64,000 nucleotides of DNA from CAWANF01 sp963783355 (GCA_963783355.1 CAWANF010000011.1:71984-135983), one strand, 5' to 3'; counted from the first letter of the stretch, positions 26,252-36,486 are shown. The notes: a model not told the origin generated them from the sequence alone. Translations and numbers: made by a program.

Positions 26252-27648
26252 TAAAAAAAGCTTTATTAACAGTATTTTTCTCACTTTTATTGACAAGTGT
26301 GTTATTTGCACACACCGAAAATGTAAAATTCGGAAGATTCGGAACTGTTACTTTATATCAAAAAACAGCCCAGCCAGGCAGGTTGGTTTTATTTATTTCC
26401 GGTGACGGAGGATGGAATGAAGGCGTCGTGGATATGGCCCAGGCCCTGTCGTCTTTGAATGCACTTGTAGTCGGGATCGATATCAACACCTATCTCAGAC
26501 ATCTGGAGTTATCGAAAACAAAATGTTTATATCCGGCGGCAGACTTTGAATCTTTAAGTCAGTATCTCCAAAAAAAATATCATTTTGACGATTACAAACC
26601 GCCCATTCTAGTTGGCTATTCATCAGGAGCATCCCTCGTTTATGCCCTGCTTGCCCAGGCTCCGGTTAATACGTTTGCCGGTGGAATCAGCCTGGGATTT
26701 TCGCCGAACTTAACGATTAACAAACCGCTTTGCCGTGGATCCGGCCTGAAAATCAAAAAAGATAAAGACAAAAAGAGCTATGATTTTCTCCCGATGGGCT
26801 TATCCAGGCCATGGACTGTTTTACAGGGAACAATTGATAAGGTATGTAGCCCCGAAATAACCGAACGATTTGTCAGAAAGGTTCAAACAGCTAATTTGGT
26901 CATCCTTCCTAAAGTTGGACATGGTTATTCTGTGCCAAAAAACTGGATGCCCCAGTTCAAAGAAGCATACCTGGAAATGGCCAGGGGAACAGATACCAGT
27001 CCCAGGCTTAAACCTACATCACTGAATGATCTTCCCATCGTTGAAGTCCCGTCTCCAGACTCTCATAAAGATATCCTTGGCGTAATGATGTCGGGTGATG
27101 GCGGATGGGCCAGTATTGATCAGGGATTATCCAAAACCTTAGCTCAAAATGGGATACCGGTTGCCGGCGTAAATTCATTAAAATACTTTTGGAAACGCAA
27201 AACACCCGAAAAAGCTGCTGTCGATTTGGAGAGAATTATCCGTTTTTACCTTTTAAAATGGAAAAAGGAGAAAGTATTGATCGTCGGTTATTCACTTGGG
27301 GCCGACGTTCTCCCCTTCATGGTCCACCGATTACCCCAGGATCTTAAGAATCGTATTGAACTGGTTACTTTTCTGTCCCCCAGCCACCTGGTGGATTTTC
27401 AATTTCATTTGTCCTACTGGCTTGGAGGGGGTGACAATAAAACAGATTTAAAAGTTCTGCCCGAAATTGAAAAATTACAGGGACTTCCCCTGCTTTGTTT
27501 TTATGGAAATGATGAAAACGACAGCATCTGTAAAAGTATGCCGTCTACCCTGGCAAAAGTCATCGCTGTCGATGGCGGACATCACTATGACGGGAATTAC
27601 GAGCTAATTGCTAATGATGTCTTAAAAACACTCGAAGAAAAGAATTAA
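26248..27648 (+). CDS. AcvB/VirJ-like lysyl-phosphatidylglycerol hydrolase
   Basis: A periplasmic protein of 466 residues related to Agrobacterium AcvB/VirJ, which hydrolyses aminoacyl-phosphatidylglycerol. A signal peptide ends near LFAHT. Two alpha/beta-hydrolase-like units follow: the first has LFISGDGGWNEG and VGYSSGASLVY (nucleophile-type elbow), the second VMMSGDGGWASID, IVGYSLGADVLPFM and a late histidine in VDGGHHYDGN. Its translation is coupled to mprF, so synthesis and breakdown of the same lipid are encoded together. This partnership is known from proteobacteria; here it is seen in an FCB-type genome. A terminator follows at once. Confidence 0.88.
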   Translation: MIKKALLTVFFSLLLTSVLFAHTENVKFGRFGTVTLYQKTAQPGRLVLFISGDGGWNEGVVDMAQALSSLNALVVGIDINTYLRHLELSKTKCLYPAADFESLSQYLQKKYHFDDYKPPILVGYSSGASLVYALLAQAPVNTFAGGISLGFSPNLTINKPLCRGSGLKIKKDKDKKSYDFLPMGLSRPWTVLQGTIDKVCSPEITERFVRKVQTANLVILPKVGHGYSVPKNWMPQFKEAYLEMARGTDTSPRLKPTSLNDLPIVEVPSPDSHKDILGVMMSGDGGWASIDQGLSKTLAQNGIPVAGVNSLKYFWKRKTPEKAAVDLERIIRFYLLKWKKEKVLIVGYSLGADVLPFMVHRLPQDLKNRIELVTFLSPSHLVDFQFHLSYWLGGGDNKTDLKVLPEIEKLQGLPLLCFYGNDENDSICKSMPSTLAKVIAVDGGHHYDGNYELIANDVLKTLEEKN

Positions 27649-27657
27649 TAAAAACAG

Positions 27658-27697
27658 AAGGCTCTCATCACCATTATATTCCAGATAAGAGCCTTTT
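27658..27697. terminator. Bidirectional terminator
   Basis: AAGGCTCT (27658-27665) pairs with AGAGCCTT (27688-27695), between the + strand mprF operon and the convergent OB-fold gene. Confidence 0.65.
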
Positions 27698-27701
27698 ATA
27701 T

Positions 27702-28160
27702 TTACTTGGATTTATTTCTCCATCCCGACCAATATGGAAAGCCTTTTTCATCCCGAAGCTTAAGAACATTCGATTCCTTTTTAACTTCAGCGGCTACAAT
27801 GGCAGGATTATTGTCATATGTTATCCTCGAACCAATAACTTCAATCTTATCGCCTTTTTGAACTTTCACATCCTGCTTATCCAAAAACCAGGAAGGCCCC
27901 AGATGAACGGGTATCGTTTCGGTTCCGGTATCCAGCATTACATGAACCCCGTATCCTCTTCTCATACCATTACGGGCTGTCATCTTTTCCACGGATGTTA
28001 CTGTTCCTTTAAGCGTTTCTACCGTAGTGGTGTCGTACATTCGGTAATAAGCAGTCCCTTTTTTACTTTTATTTGTTTGTTGAGCCTGGGCAAAAGCGGG
28101 TCCGGCTGCAAGTAACAATGCCATTATAAATAAAAACGGCATAGACTTATATATATTCAT
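27702..28160 (-). CDS. Exported OB-fold-like protein of unknown function
   Basis: A 152-residue exported protein. The signal peptide ends AGPAFAQA. The mature part is a small beta-rich domain: TLKGTVTSVEKM, GYGVHVMLDTG, TIPVHLGPSWFLDKQ, QKGDKIEVIGSRITYDNNPAIVAAEVKK. This pattern is typical of periplasmic OB-fold proteins sometimes called DNA-binding-like or nickel/cobalt-associated. The ending LRDEKGFPYWSGWR is shared by such proteins. No catalytic residues are evident. It is convergent with mprF-acvB and divergent from an MFS transporter gene. Confidence 0.7.
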   Translation of the reverse strand: MNIYKSMPFLFIMALLLAAGPAFAQAQQTNKSKKGTAYYRMYDTTTVETLKGTVTSVEKMTARNGMRRGYGVHVMLDTGTETIPVHLGPSWFLDKQDVKVQKGDKIEVIGSRITYDNNPAIVAAEVKKESNVLKLRDEKGFPYWSGWRNKSK

Positions 28161-28331
28161 ACCTGCCTCCTTAATTAGGCGGATTTTTTTCTCTTGATGA
28201 TGTTAATAACAAAAATAACTAAATCGTTATATAATAAATAATTAAAAGTCTGTATCATTGCTTTTTTTTTGTATAAGTCTGATACTTATTGCACTTTAAG
28301 AATCATTCATTCGGAAACAGAACTGTTATTG

Positions 28332-29537
28332 ATGGCAAAGCGGATATTTACGAGAACCATAATAATCCTGTCTTTAGTTAGCCTGTTTACGGACATCAGC
28401 AGTGAGATGCTTTATCCGGTTTTGCCGCTTTTTTTGAAAGAAATAGGCTTCTCTGTTCTTGCTATAGGAATTCTTGAGGGACTGGCAGACGCTATCGCAG
28501 GTTTTGGAAAAGGATATTTTGGTAACCTGTCAGACAGTTTAAACCGGAGAAATTTATTTGTCAGAACCGGTTACTTATTATCATGTTTGGCCAAGCCATT
28601 AATGGGATTATTTCCGACGGCAACGGTTGTATTCCCGGCACGTACGCTCGACCGATTCGGCAAAGGGTTACGAACCTCTCCGCGTGATGCCTTGCTGATT
28701 GATGAATCGGAACCTCAAAACAGAGGTAAAGTTTTTGGTTTTCACAGGGCAATGGACACCTTGGGTGCTGTGTTTGGACCATTGCTTGCCATTTATTTAT
28801 TAGAACAAATACCCGGTGATTATACACGGCTTTTCTTATTGGCTTTTATTCCAGGTATAATAGCCTTCTTTTTCACACTATATCTCCCGGCAGAGAAACC
28901 TGTTAAAAATAAGAACCGGGAATTCAGTCCTCTTCACATTTTTAAGTTTTTTTCTTTTTGGAAGGAGAGCAATGCCCATTATAAAAAACTGGTCATCGGG
29001 TTCATTTTCTTTGCTTTATTCAACAGTTCCGATTTATTCCTCTTGCTGCGTGCCAAAGACTTCGGCATGCCTGATTTAACAATCATTGGGGCATATGTTC
29101 TGTATAATATCGTTTATGCAATAATGTCGTATCCAATGGGTAATTTAGCAGACCGCATCGGACTCAAAACAATCTATATTTCCGGATTACTGCTTTTCTC
29201 TGTTATTTACATGATCTTCGGGCTTGGAATCCCCTCATACGGAGTATGGATCCTTTTAGGTTTTTATGGCTTGTTTTCCGCTACAAATGAAAGCATCACG
29301 AAGGCATGGATTTCCCTTTATCTGCCAACGGATAAAAAAGGTACGGGAATGGGCCTTTATCATACATTATCTACCCTGGCTTTCACGATAGCTTCACCAT
29401 TGACGGGATTATTATGGGAATTTGCAGGAGCACAAACAGCATTTACCGTAATTGCCATTTCAGCACTTTTAACAGCTTTATATTTCTACTTTGTTAAAAC
29501 AGAAAAAACGTACTCCAATTCTGCCAATTTCTCCTAA
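28332..29537 (+). CDS. MFS transporter
   Basis: A major facilitator superfamily membrane transporter of 402 residues with about 12 membrane segments. The beginning SLVSLFTDISSEMLYPVLPLF and the loop DRFGKGLRTSPRDALL (with its R and D residues) place it in a common subfamily of uncharacterised drug or metabolite exporters. The frame is open from 28269, but ATG 28332 (MAKRIFTRTII) gives the normal length and a typical short cytoplasmic start. Substrate cannot be read from the sequence. The 100 bp downstream show no clear terminator. Confidence 0.85.
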   Translation: MAKRIFTRTIIILSLVSLFTDISSEMLYPVLPLFLKEIGFSVLAIGILEGLADAIAGFGKGYFGNLSDSLNRRNLFVRTGYLLSCLAKPLMGLFPTATVVFPARTLDRFGKGLRTSPRDALLIDESEPQNRGKVFGFHRAMDTLGAVFGPLLAIYLLEQIPGDYTRLFLLAFIPGIIAFFFTLYLPAEKPVKNKNREFSPLHIFKFFSFWKESNAHYKKLVIGFIFFALFNSSDLFLLLRAKDFGMPDLTIIGAYVLYNIVYAIMSYPMGNLADRIGLKTIYISGLLLFSVIYMIFGLGIPSYGVWILLGFYGLFSATNESITKAWISLYLPTDKKGTGMGLYHTLSTLAFTIASPLTGLLWEFAGAQTAFTVIAISALLTALYFYFVKTEKTYSNSANFS

Positions 29538-29646
29538 AGTTATTATTTTCTAATTACACACCAGGTGAAAATCGGGAAGGATTTAGGTTTTAATTTCCAG
29601 TACTTTATACTTTATAAATGATTCACTTTAATCTGGGGTGTTTCAT

Positions 29647-30099
29647 ATGAATTTCGTAACGGTCGCAACATTCAACCTCGCACATCAGGCTCATCTGGTT
29701 AAGGGAAAACTGGAATCGGAAGGTATTCCCTGCATTATTACTGATGAGCATACCATCACCATGAATTGGTTTTATTCCTATGCCTTGGGGGGAATAAAAG
29801 TTAAAGTTCTGGAAATAAACTACCAGAAAGCTCTTCGAATACTGAAAGATGACTTTTCTGAAGAATTGAAAGATGTAGATGTTAACGATGATTCCGAACC
29901 GGCATCAAACTATATTTGCGACATTAATGATTTACATGAATCCGAAGTCGCATGCCCTTATTGCCATTCATTGGATATCATTCTCACTTGTCAGGAATAT
30001 CCAAAGACACTCTTGAATAAACTGACACTAGGAGTTATAAAACCCAAACCGATCAAACGCTATCATTGTATTATTTGCCTGAATAACTGGAGTATTTGA
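29647..30099 (+). CDS. DUF2007 protein with C-terminal zinc ribbon
   Basis: A soluble 151-residue protein. The N-terminal part (VTVATFNLAHQAHLVKGKL, then ESEGIPCIITDE) is the DUF2007 'putative signal transducing' fold, related to PII-like beta-alpha-beta units. The C-terminal part has CPYC at about residue 104 and CIIC at about 143, likely a zinc ribbon. A frame extends to a GTG at 29638, but GGGGTG ahead of the ATG at 29647 supports the later start. Function unknown; it stands alone between the MFS gene and gltA. Confidence 0.75.
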   Translation: MNFVTVATFNLAHQAHLVKGKLESEGIPCIITDEHTITMNWFYSYALGGIKVKVLEINYQKALRILKDDFSEELKDVDVNDDSEPASNYICDINDLHESEVACPYCHSLDIILTCQEYPKTLLNKLTLGVIKPKPIKRYHCIICLNNWSI

Positions 30100-30189
30100 T
30101 TCCTTTTAACTTTGTTGTTTCTTTTGCAGGTTACATTTCTCAGCCCTAACTTTTCATGGAATTATCAGTCGTTCTTTTTTATTACATTA

Positions 30190-30206
30190 TTGCATGTTGA
30201 ATGCAA
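30190..30206. promoter_or_regulatory. Dyad upstream of gltA
   Basis: TTGCAT and ATGCAA arms around a 5-base centre form a perfect dyad in the 450-bp gap 30100-30550 before gltA. It might be an operator. The rest of the gap is A+T-rich, with no gene or terminator that I can support. Confidence 0.3.
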
Positions 30207-30550
30207 CATAATTGAAGGCTATTTAGTGAGATGCAAAACAATACTTTCAAGATGTGGCTCGTATTTAAAAGAGAAATAACATCGGTTTTTGAGTTGCATA
30301 ATTACTATTAATAATTAGGGGACCTCTCAAGTGTTTTCGTTACAAATACTTGAAGTGATACTATTTTTCAAAGCCTGTTAATTAAATTGTATATAACTAT
30401 ATAATAATATACATTTAGGTGATCGGAACTCCCCTGTATGAGTTATTGTAAATGCCATAATTGTAGATGCCATTAAGATTTGCTGAAAAAGATCTTTGAA
30501 AATATTTGGAACAATGAATTCTTAACTATTAATGCTCAAGGAATAAAAAT

Positions 30551-31828
30551 ATGAAAACAGCCAAACTGAATTTAGGTGATAAGACTTATGAACTACCGGT
30601 TATTGAAGGTTCAGAAGGCGAAATTGGAATAGATATACGAAAATTAAGAGGTGATAGCAGTACGATTACTCTCGATTCAGGGTATGCAAATACAGGATCA
30701 TGTGAAAGCGCTATTACATTTATAAATGGTGAAGAAGGAATTCTTCGTTATCGTGGTTATCCCATTGAACAACTCGCAGAAAATTCAAGTTTCGTCGAAG
30801 TTATTTACTTATTACTTAAAGGTGAATTACCCGGTAAAGAAGACCTTGAAGACTTTTCAAATCTTTTGACCTATCACAGTATGATCCATGAAGATCTGAA
30901 AAAGTTTTTTGAAGGATTTCCACCATCCTCACATCCAATGACTATTTTATCATCAATGGTAAGCGCTTTAAGCGGATACTATCATGATGACAACACATTG
31001 GAAAAAGAAATAATGATAAATGCTATACGGTTGTTAGCTAAACTGAAAACAATCGCCGCATTTTCATATAAAAAATCTATAGGCCAGCCTTTCGTTTATC
31101 CTCGCAACGACTTAAGCTACATTGGAAATTTCCTCTATACGATGTTTGCCACACCGATGGAAGAATATGTAGTACCCGATGTAATGGAACGTGCACTTGA
31201 CCTGTTATTGATTCTTCATGCCGATCACGAGCAAAACTGCAGTGCTTCGACGGTTCGTATGGTTGGAAGCAGCCACGCTAATTTGTTTGCTTCAATTTCA
31301 GCTGGTATTTCAGCGCTTTCGGGCCCATTGCATGGTGGTGCCAATCAACGAGTGATTCAGATGCTCACAGGCATCCATGAGAGCAAGGGAGATCCTAAGA
31401 AATATATGGAAATGGCCAAAGATCCTAAAAGCGACTTCAAACTGATGGGATTTGGCCACCGCGTGTACAAGAATTTTGACCCGCGTGCCCGGATTCTGAA
31501 AAAATCAGCTGATGAAGTACTGGAAAACCTTGGAGTTCAAGATCCTCTGCTGGATATCGCTAAGCAACTAGAGGAGATCGCGTTAGCCGACGATTATTTT
31601 ATCGAACGCAAATTGTATCCGAATGTTGATTTCTATAGCGGTATCATCTATCGTGCCATGGGAATTCCAACGAATATGTTTACCGTTATGTTTTCCCTCG
31701 GCCGACTTCCGGGATGGATTGCTCAATGGAAAGAAATGCGTGACGATCCAAAACAACGTATTTATCGTCCGCGCCAAATTTATGTTGGCGAGACAGAACG
31801 AAATTACGTTCCCGTTGAAAAACGATAA
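30551..31828 (+). CDS. gltA: Citrate synthase
   Basis: Type II (hexameric-type) citrate synthase, 425 residues, condensing acetyl-CoA and oxaloacetate at the entry of the TCA cycle. Catalytic residues are visible: His in HADHEQNCSAST, His in SGPLHGGANQRV and Asp in GFGHRVYKNFDPRA. The N-terminal beta domain (KLNLGDKTYELPVIEGSEG) and the C-terminal RPRQIYVGE ending are normal. A long leader region of 450 bp precedes it and a clear terminator follows, so it is a single-gene unit. Confidence 0.97.
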   Translation: MKTAKLNLGDKTYELPVIEGSEGEIGIDIRKLRGDSSTITLDSGYANTGSCESAITFINGEEGILRYRGYPIEQLAENSSFVEVIYLLLKGELPGKEDLEDFSNLLTYHSMIHEDLKKFFEGFPPSSHPMTILSSMVSALSGYYHDDNTLEKEIMINAIRLLAKLKTIAAFSYKKSIGQPFVYPRNDLSYIGNFLYTMFATPMEEYVVPDVMERALDLLLILHADHEQNCSASTVRMVGSSHANLFASISAGISALSGPLHGGANQRVIQMLTGIHESKGDPKKYMEMAKDPKSDFKLMGFGHRVYKNFDPRARILKKSADEVLENLGVQDPLLDIAKQLEEIALADDYFIERKLYPNVDFYSGIIYRAMGIPTNMFTVMFSLGRLPGWIAQWKEMRDDPKQRIYRPRQIYVGETERNYVPVEKR

Positions 31829-31845
31829 ACAACCACCTTTTCCGG

Positions 31846-31876
31846 AAAGGGAGAACTTATTGTTTCTCCCTTTTTT
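31846..31876 (+). terminator. Terminator of gltA
   Basis: AAAGGGAGAA (31846-31855) pairs with TTCTCCCTTT (31864-31873), followed by TTT. It lies 17 bp after the gltA stop. The 210 bp from there to 32090 hold nothing else recognisable. Confidence 0.8.
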
Positions 31877-32089
31877 GTTTGATAAATAAGCAATTTTCTT
31901 CCAATCCTTTCGTCGGTAATTTTTCTTTTCTATACCGCAACTAAAAATTTCCTTTATAGTTGAACAAAATTGTATATTGATTTCAATAATACTTTCAGAT
32001 AAAGACCTCTTATAACTTTCCTTTGCCATTCTTATATAGCAGGTGAAGTGTTGTATATAAACTATTTTTCTATATCATAATTTGTTGCC

Positions 32090-32884
32090 ATGAGCTATTA
32101 TCTTTTACCTTTTCTTGGTTTTCTGATAGGCCTACTGGTAACATTAATCGGCGGCGGCGGCGGTATATTTTATGTCCTTATTTTAACCCTCGGATATAAT
32201 ATCAGCATGCCAATGGCGGTATCAACATCGCTTGCAACAATCATTCCTACAACATTTGTAGCATCGATAAGCCATTACCGTTCAGGTAATTTGCGATTGC
32301 GCAATGGCATTTATCCTTTAATCGGGGGAATAATCGGCGTAACCGGTGGTGCATTACTAACGACTCTTTTTGTCGACTCGATGTTAAAGAAGATATTCGG
32401 CCTGTTCATGCTGGTCATGGGATTTCTTGTCTACAAAGGTATCATTCACCAAACCGGTCACAATAAAGAACTTTATAATCAAAAAACCGTCAAAAAACCC
32501 AAAACACCTCAACAAATAAATAACAGAAAAATATTAGCCTCATCTGCCTATGGTGCGTTGGGTGGTATTATGGCCGGAATGCTTGGCCTGAGCGGAGCCC
32601 CGCCAGTGGTTGCCGGATTATATCTACTCGGAAACTCCGCAATAGAAGTCATTGGAACTTCCGTTTTTGTGGTGCTGGGTATTTCAACCGTCGGGCTCTT
32701 CACTCACCTGGCACTCGGGCAAGTCAATTGGACTTTAGTAGGATTCCTCGCGATAGGAACTACCGCCGGTGCATTTATCGGACCCAAATTTTTAAAATTT
32801 GTTGATACTGCAAAGCTGGAAAAATACTACAGTCCGGTATTTTTTATTATGGCTGTAGGCATTGGACTGCTCCTTCTCATTTGA
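32090..32884 (+). CDS. TSUP-family membrane permease (TauE/SafE)
   Basis: A membrane protein of 264 residues with about 8 helices in two repeated halves, as in the TauE/SafE (TSUP) family that moves sulfite, sulfonates or other organic anions. The family repeat appears as LIGGGGGIFYVLILT with AVSTSLATIIPTTFVASISHY in the first half and GMLGLSGAPPVVAG with IGTSVFVVLGISTVGLFTHL in the second. A lysine-rich cytoplasmic loop (about residues 125-145) joins them. No sulfur gene is adjacent, so the substrate stays open. Confidence 0.88.
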   Translation: MSYYLLPFLGFLIGLLVTLIGGGGGIFYVLILTLGYNISMPMAVSTSLATIIPTTFVASISHYRSGNLRLRNGIYPLIGGIIGVTGGALLTTLFVDSMLKKIFGLFMLVMGFLVYKGIIHQTGHNKELYNQKTVKKPKTPQQINNRKILASSAYGALGGIMAGMLGLSGAPPVVAGLYLLGNSAIEVIGTSVFVVLGISTVGLFTHLALGQVNWTLVGFLAIGTTAGAFIGPKFLKFVDTAKLEKYYSPVFFIMAVGIGLLLLI

Positions 32885-33077
32885 TTCGTTCATCTCGTTA
32901 TTATTAAATTTTTTACCCCATTTCAATAACGTCTCCTGATATCATTTTCCCCGGTTCATCAGAGGCTCGTTAGCTACCGAATTTTCATTTTTTTGCAATT
33001 CCCATGAAACATTTTCCCTTTAAAACGTATTATTAACCAAATTCTCGACTGTTTTCATAAAAAAATTTAAGGGATAA

Positions 33078-35339
33078 ATGCAGGTGTCAAAGAAATTATT
33101 ACGACAATATTTCTACTTTTTGTTCACATTATTTTTTAACTGCTTGCCATTAAAGGTTCTGGCTCATTCTAAAGCAGACACAACTAAAGATCAGATATAT
33201 CCCGAACGCATTCACCATAATATTAAAATAACCGGGAAATTAAGTGATCCAGCCTGGAAAAAAGCCAGATCTGTATTTTTGAAATATGAAATTCAGCCAA
33301 ATGACAACGCTCCGGCACCGGTAAAAACGGAAGTTAAAGTATTGTATAACAATGATTATCTGTATGTCGGTTTTATTTGTTCGGATCCGAACCCTAAACA
33401 GATACGGGCTCACATAACAGACCGGGACAATAACTTTCATGACGATTTTGTCGGCCTATTCCTGGATCCGTTCAACAGTAATGAACATATGTATGAATTT
33501 TTTGTCAATCCCTATGGGGTTCAAAGCGACCTTATGCGTACCGGCAACAATGAAGATTCCAATTTTGATGCATTGTGGTATTCAAAAGGTGCAATCAATA
33601 AAAAAGGATATACAGTTGTCATTGCTCTCCCTTTCAAAAGCCTGCACTTCCCTAATAAAAAAATCCAGGACTGGTCCATTCAGTTTTTAAGAAGCTGGCC
33701 CCGTAACAACCGTTATCAAATAACCTGGACAAAATTAAATCTGAATAATCCGTGCCTAATTTGTCAGAGTGGTAAACTTGACGATATAAAGGGGGTTAAA
33801 AACTCCAATACTGTTGAGTTTCTGCCGTATGCAATGAGTTATCAAAACAGTTCTATCAATGATGGAAATAACCCTGAATCGGGATTGCATAATGATCCGG
33901 TGAAAGGCAGGATAGGTGGAAGTTTCAGTTATGCCCCGACCTCCACGACCACGCTCAATGCAGTTTTTAATCCTGATTTCAGTCAGGTTGAAACCGATGC
34001 AACGCAAATTAGTGCCAATCAGACTTTCGCACTCTATTACCCGGAAAAACGCCCATTTTTCATGAAAGGTGCCGATATGTTTAATACTCCGGATCAGCTT
34101 TTTTATTCCAGGATGATTAACCATCCATTGGCAGCAGGGAAATTCCGGGTAAATAATACCCATTTCAATATGGCTTTTCTGACTGCTTACGATCGTAACT
34201 CCCCGTTCATTATCCCCGGACTGGAAGGAAGCTCCCTTATTCAATCAAACTTAAAAGCTTATACGAACGTACTCCGCACTAAATATAGTTTTGGTTCTGA
34301 ATCGTATGTCGGCGGTTTATTTACCACCAGAAATATTGACCAGGCGCATAATTATGTAGGAAGCGTGGATTGGCAGCTTCACTTCGCCGGTAATTATTAT
34401 TTCAACGGACAGGCAGCCTTGTCAGGTACGAAAGAACTGAACGACACCACTCTTTTTAACGATTCGAGTAAATTTGGGCGAAGTTCTTACGATGCAGCAT
34501 TTAATGGACAACAATACGGTGGAAGCGCTCTTTACGCGGAGTTTCAGCGACAAGCTAAGTACTATAGTTTTTCATTGAATTATAATTCATACGCCCCGAC
34601 ATTTCAGTCACAAGACGGGTTTATCAATCGCACTGATATGAGACAAATTGAAGGCAATCAAAACATCTCTTATTACCCAAATACCAGTCTGTTGGACCGG
34701 GGCAACCTGGATGTTCACGGAGCCTGGCGATATGATTATTCCGGCCGGTTTTATGAACGCTGGCTTAATATCAATTGGTGGAATCAATTCACTGATCAAA
34801 CAGGGTTGAGCATAGGTTTCCTGCCGTTGAATGATGAATTATTCCATGGACACTTCTTCACGGGTGTTCAGCAAGCTAATTTCGAACTTGATTCCCACGC
34901 TTTGAACTTTTTTTCCTTCAATGTACAGTTCAAAACGGGGCGTTTTATCTATCGTACAGATACCCCTTCACTTGGGCATGGGCATAATATTTCTTTCTCC
35001 GGTACTTTCAAACCTACTCCCCGGTTACATGTGTCACTCGATTATAATTATTCAACTCTGAGTGCTCTAAATAATTCGGAAAAATATTTTAGCGGAGATA
35101 TTATTCGCCTGACCGGACGCTACAATTTCTCAAGAAAACTTCTTGCAAGACTCATCACTCAGTATGACTCGTTTAACAAACAAATACAGATCTATCCTCT
35201 TGTTTACTACAAACTAAACCCATTCACAATTTTTTATATGGGCATGACCGATTATATGGATCATTTCGACCAGCCTAATGTGTATAAACAAACAAACCGG
35301 GAATTTTTCGTTAAATTCCAGTACCTGATTCGCAGTTGA
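33078..35339 (+). CDS. DUF5916 outer-membrane protein with CBM9-like domain
   Basis: A 753-residue exported protein. A signal peptide (to about residue 30) is followed by a CBM9/DOMON-like beta-sandwich (KITGKLSDPAWKKA, then VKVLYNNDYLYVGFIC, DDFVGLFLDPF). The rest is the DUF5916 region, starting FNPDFSQVETDATQISANQT and YYPEKRPFFMKGADMF, and consisting of alternating aromatic strands that predict an outer-membrane barrel; the last residues KFQYLIRS resemble a barrel end. Such proteins are common and uncharacterised in this group. It stands alone; the convergent gene is an aldo/keto reductase, with only an A+T palindrome at 35378-35397 between them. Confidence 0.85.
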   Translation: MQVSKKLLRQYFYFLFTLFFNCLPLKVLAHSKADTTKDQIYPERIHHNIKITGKLSDPAWKKARSVFLKYEIQPNDNAPAPVKTEVKVLYNNDYLYVGFICSDPNPKQIRAHITDRDNNFHDDFVGLFLDPFNSNEHMYEFFVNPYGVQSDLMRTGNNEDSNFDALWYSKGAINKKGYTVVIALPFKSLHFPNKKIQDWSIQFLRSWPRNNRYQITWTKLNLNNPCLICQSGKLDDIKGVKNSNTVEFLPYAMSYQNSSINDGNNPESGLHNDPVKGRIGGSFSYAPTSTTTLNAVFNPDFSQVETDATQISANQTFALYYPEKRPFFMKGADMFNTPDQLFYSRMINHPLAAGKFRVNNTHFNMAFLTAYDRNSPFIIPGLEGSSLIQSNLKAYTNVLRTKYSFGSESYVGGLFTTRNIDQAHNYVGSVDWQLHFAGNYYFNGQAALSGTKELNDTTLFNDSSKFGRSSYDAAFNGQQYGGSALYAEFQRQAKYYSFSLNYNSYAPTFQSQDGFINRTDMRQIEGNQNISYYPNTSLLDRGNLDVHGAWRYDYSGRFYERWLNINWWNQFTDQTGLSIGFLPLNDELFHGHFFTGVQQANFELDSHALNFFSFNVQFKTGRFIYRTDTPSLGHGHNISFSGTFKPTPRLHVSLDYNYSTLSALNNSEKYFSGDIIRLTGRYNFSRKLLARLITQYDSFNKQIQIYPLVYYKLNPFTIFYMGMTDYMDHFDQPNVYKQTNREFFVKFQYLIRS

Positions 35340-35393
35340 TCAGCCAAAATCCGATTCCCGATATGTGTCTGCGTTACTTAATTAAATTTTTAA

Positions 35394-36380
35394 TTAATAA
35401 TGTCCTCTGATTGACGATTTTATTTCCCGGTCATATAAATCACGGAGTTTCTTATGAACTTCACCATGTAAATGGGGTAATTCTGAAGCGCCGGTATTAC
35501 TGATCACCTGAGCGGTTCTCGAAGCACCGGGGATCACTGTTGTCACTTCAGGGTGATCCAGAATCCAGCGAACAGCCCATTGAGCCATATTTCCTTCCGG
35601 CAATATCTTCTGAACTTTATCAGTCAGTTCCAGACCATGATTAAATTCAATTCCTGAAAACGTTTCACCGGCATTGAACGATTCTCCGTTGGCATTAAAG
35701 TTCCGATGATCACTCTTTGCAAAGGCCGTATTTTTATTAAATTTTCCGGATAGCATTCCACTTGCTAAAGGAACACGAATGATTAATGCAACATCTTTTT
35801 CCCTGGCCCTGGCAAATAATTCATCAGCAACATGTTGGCGAAATATATTAAATATGATTTGAAGTGATGCCAGTCCATCCTGCTCCAGGCAGATCAATGC
35901 TTCTTCCGTTGTTTCAACACTTGCACCCCAATAACGAATGAGCTTCTCTTGCTGCAACTTCCTGAAATGTTCAAAAACATTCCCTTTGATGAGTTCTTCT
36001 TTAGGTATGCAATGCAATTGTTCCAGGAATAGTTGGGATATTCCCAAATGTTCCAGGGAATCTTCGACGTGTTTCTTCATGAAATCGTAGGTGAAGTTTT
36101 GTGGCCAGCCATTATCCTGATCTTCTCTTCTTCCCAATTTAGTAGCTACAAGTAAATCCTCCGAACGATTTTTCAGAAATTCCCCGATAAATGTTTCACT
36201 GACCCCTGCTCCATAAATATCAGCCGTATCGATAAAAGTGCCACCATTTTCGACAAACGTTTCTAAAATATTATAAGCCTCTTCTTCATCGGCGTCTTTT
36301 CCCCATTCGGCATAACCTAATTGCCATGTTCCTAGTCCAACTTCTGAAACAACGTCATTTTTAAATTTTCTGTACTTCAT
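35394..36380 (-). CDS. Aldo/keto reductase
   Basis: An NADPH-dependent aldo/keto reductase of 328 residues, (beta/alpha)8 barrel. The catalytic tetrad is visible: Asp and Tyr in DTADIYGAG, Lys in LLVATKLG, and His in LEQLHCIPKE. The C-terminal cofactor part reads HPEVTTVIPGASRTAQV. The substrate is not predictable. It lies downstream of and in the same direction as the SDR, radical-SAM and nucleosidase genes, and may be transcribed with them, though a 106-bp gap separates it from the SDR gene. Confidence 0.93.
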   Translation of the reverse strand: MKYRKFKNDVVSEVGLGTWQLGYAEWGKDADEEEAYNILETFVENGGTFIDTADIYGAGVSETFIGEFLKNRSEDLLVATKLGRREDQDNGWPQNFTYDFMKKHVEDSLEHLGISQLFLEQLHCIPKEELIKGNVFEHFRKLQQEKLIRYWGASVETTEEALICLEQDGLASLQIIFNIFRQHVADELFARAREKDVALIIRVPLASGMLSGKFNKNTAFAKSDHRNFNANGESFNAGETFSGIEFNHGLELTDKVQKILPEGNMAQWAVRWILDHPEVTTVIPGASRTAQVISNTGASELPHLHGEVHKKLRDLYDREIKSSIRGHY

Positions 36381-36486
36381 AATAAACTGTTAAATATTGT
36401 TTTATCATTAATAAATATTATTCAAAACGGAATATCTTTCCCGCCGCTTTAAGAACAAAATGAACTATTTCGTGATTCCATCCGTG

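Noticed and set aside
31583..32029. Minus-strand frame of 148 residues over the 3' end of gltA
   Set aside because: It is antisense to conserved gltA sequence and crosses its terminator.
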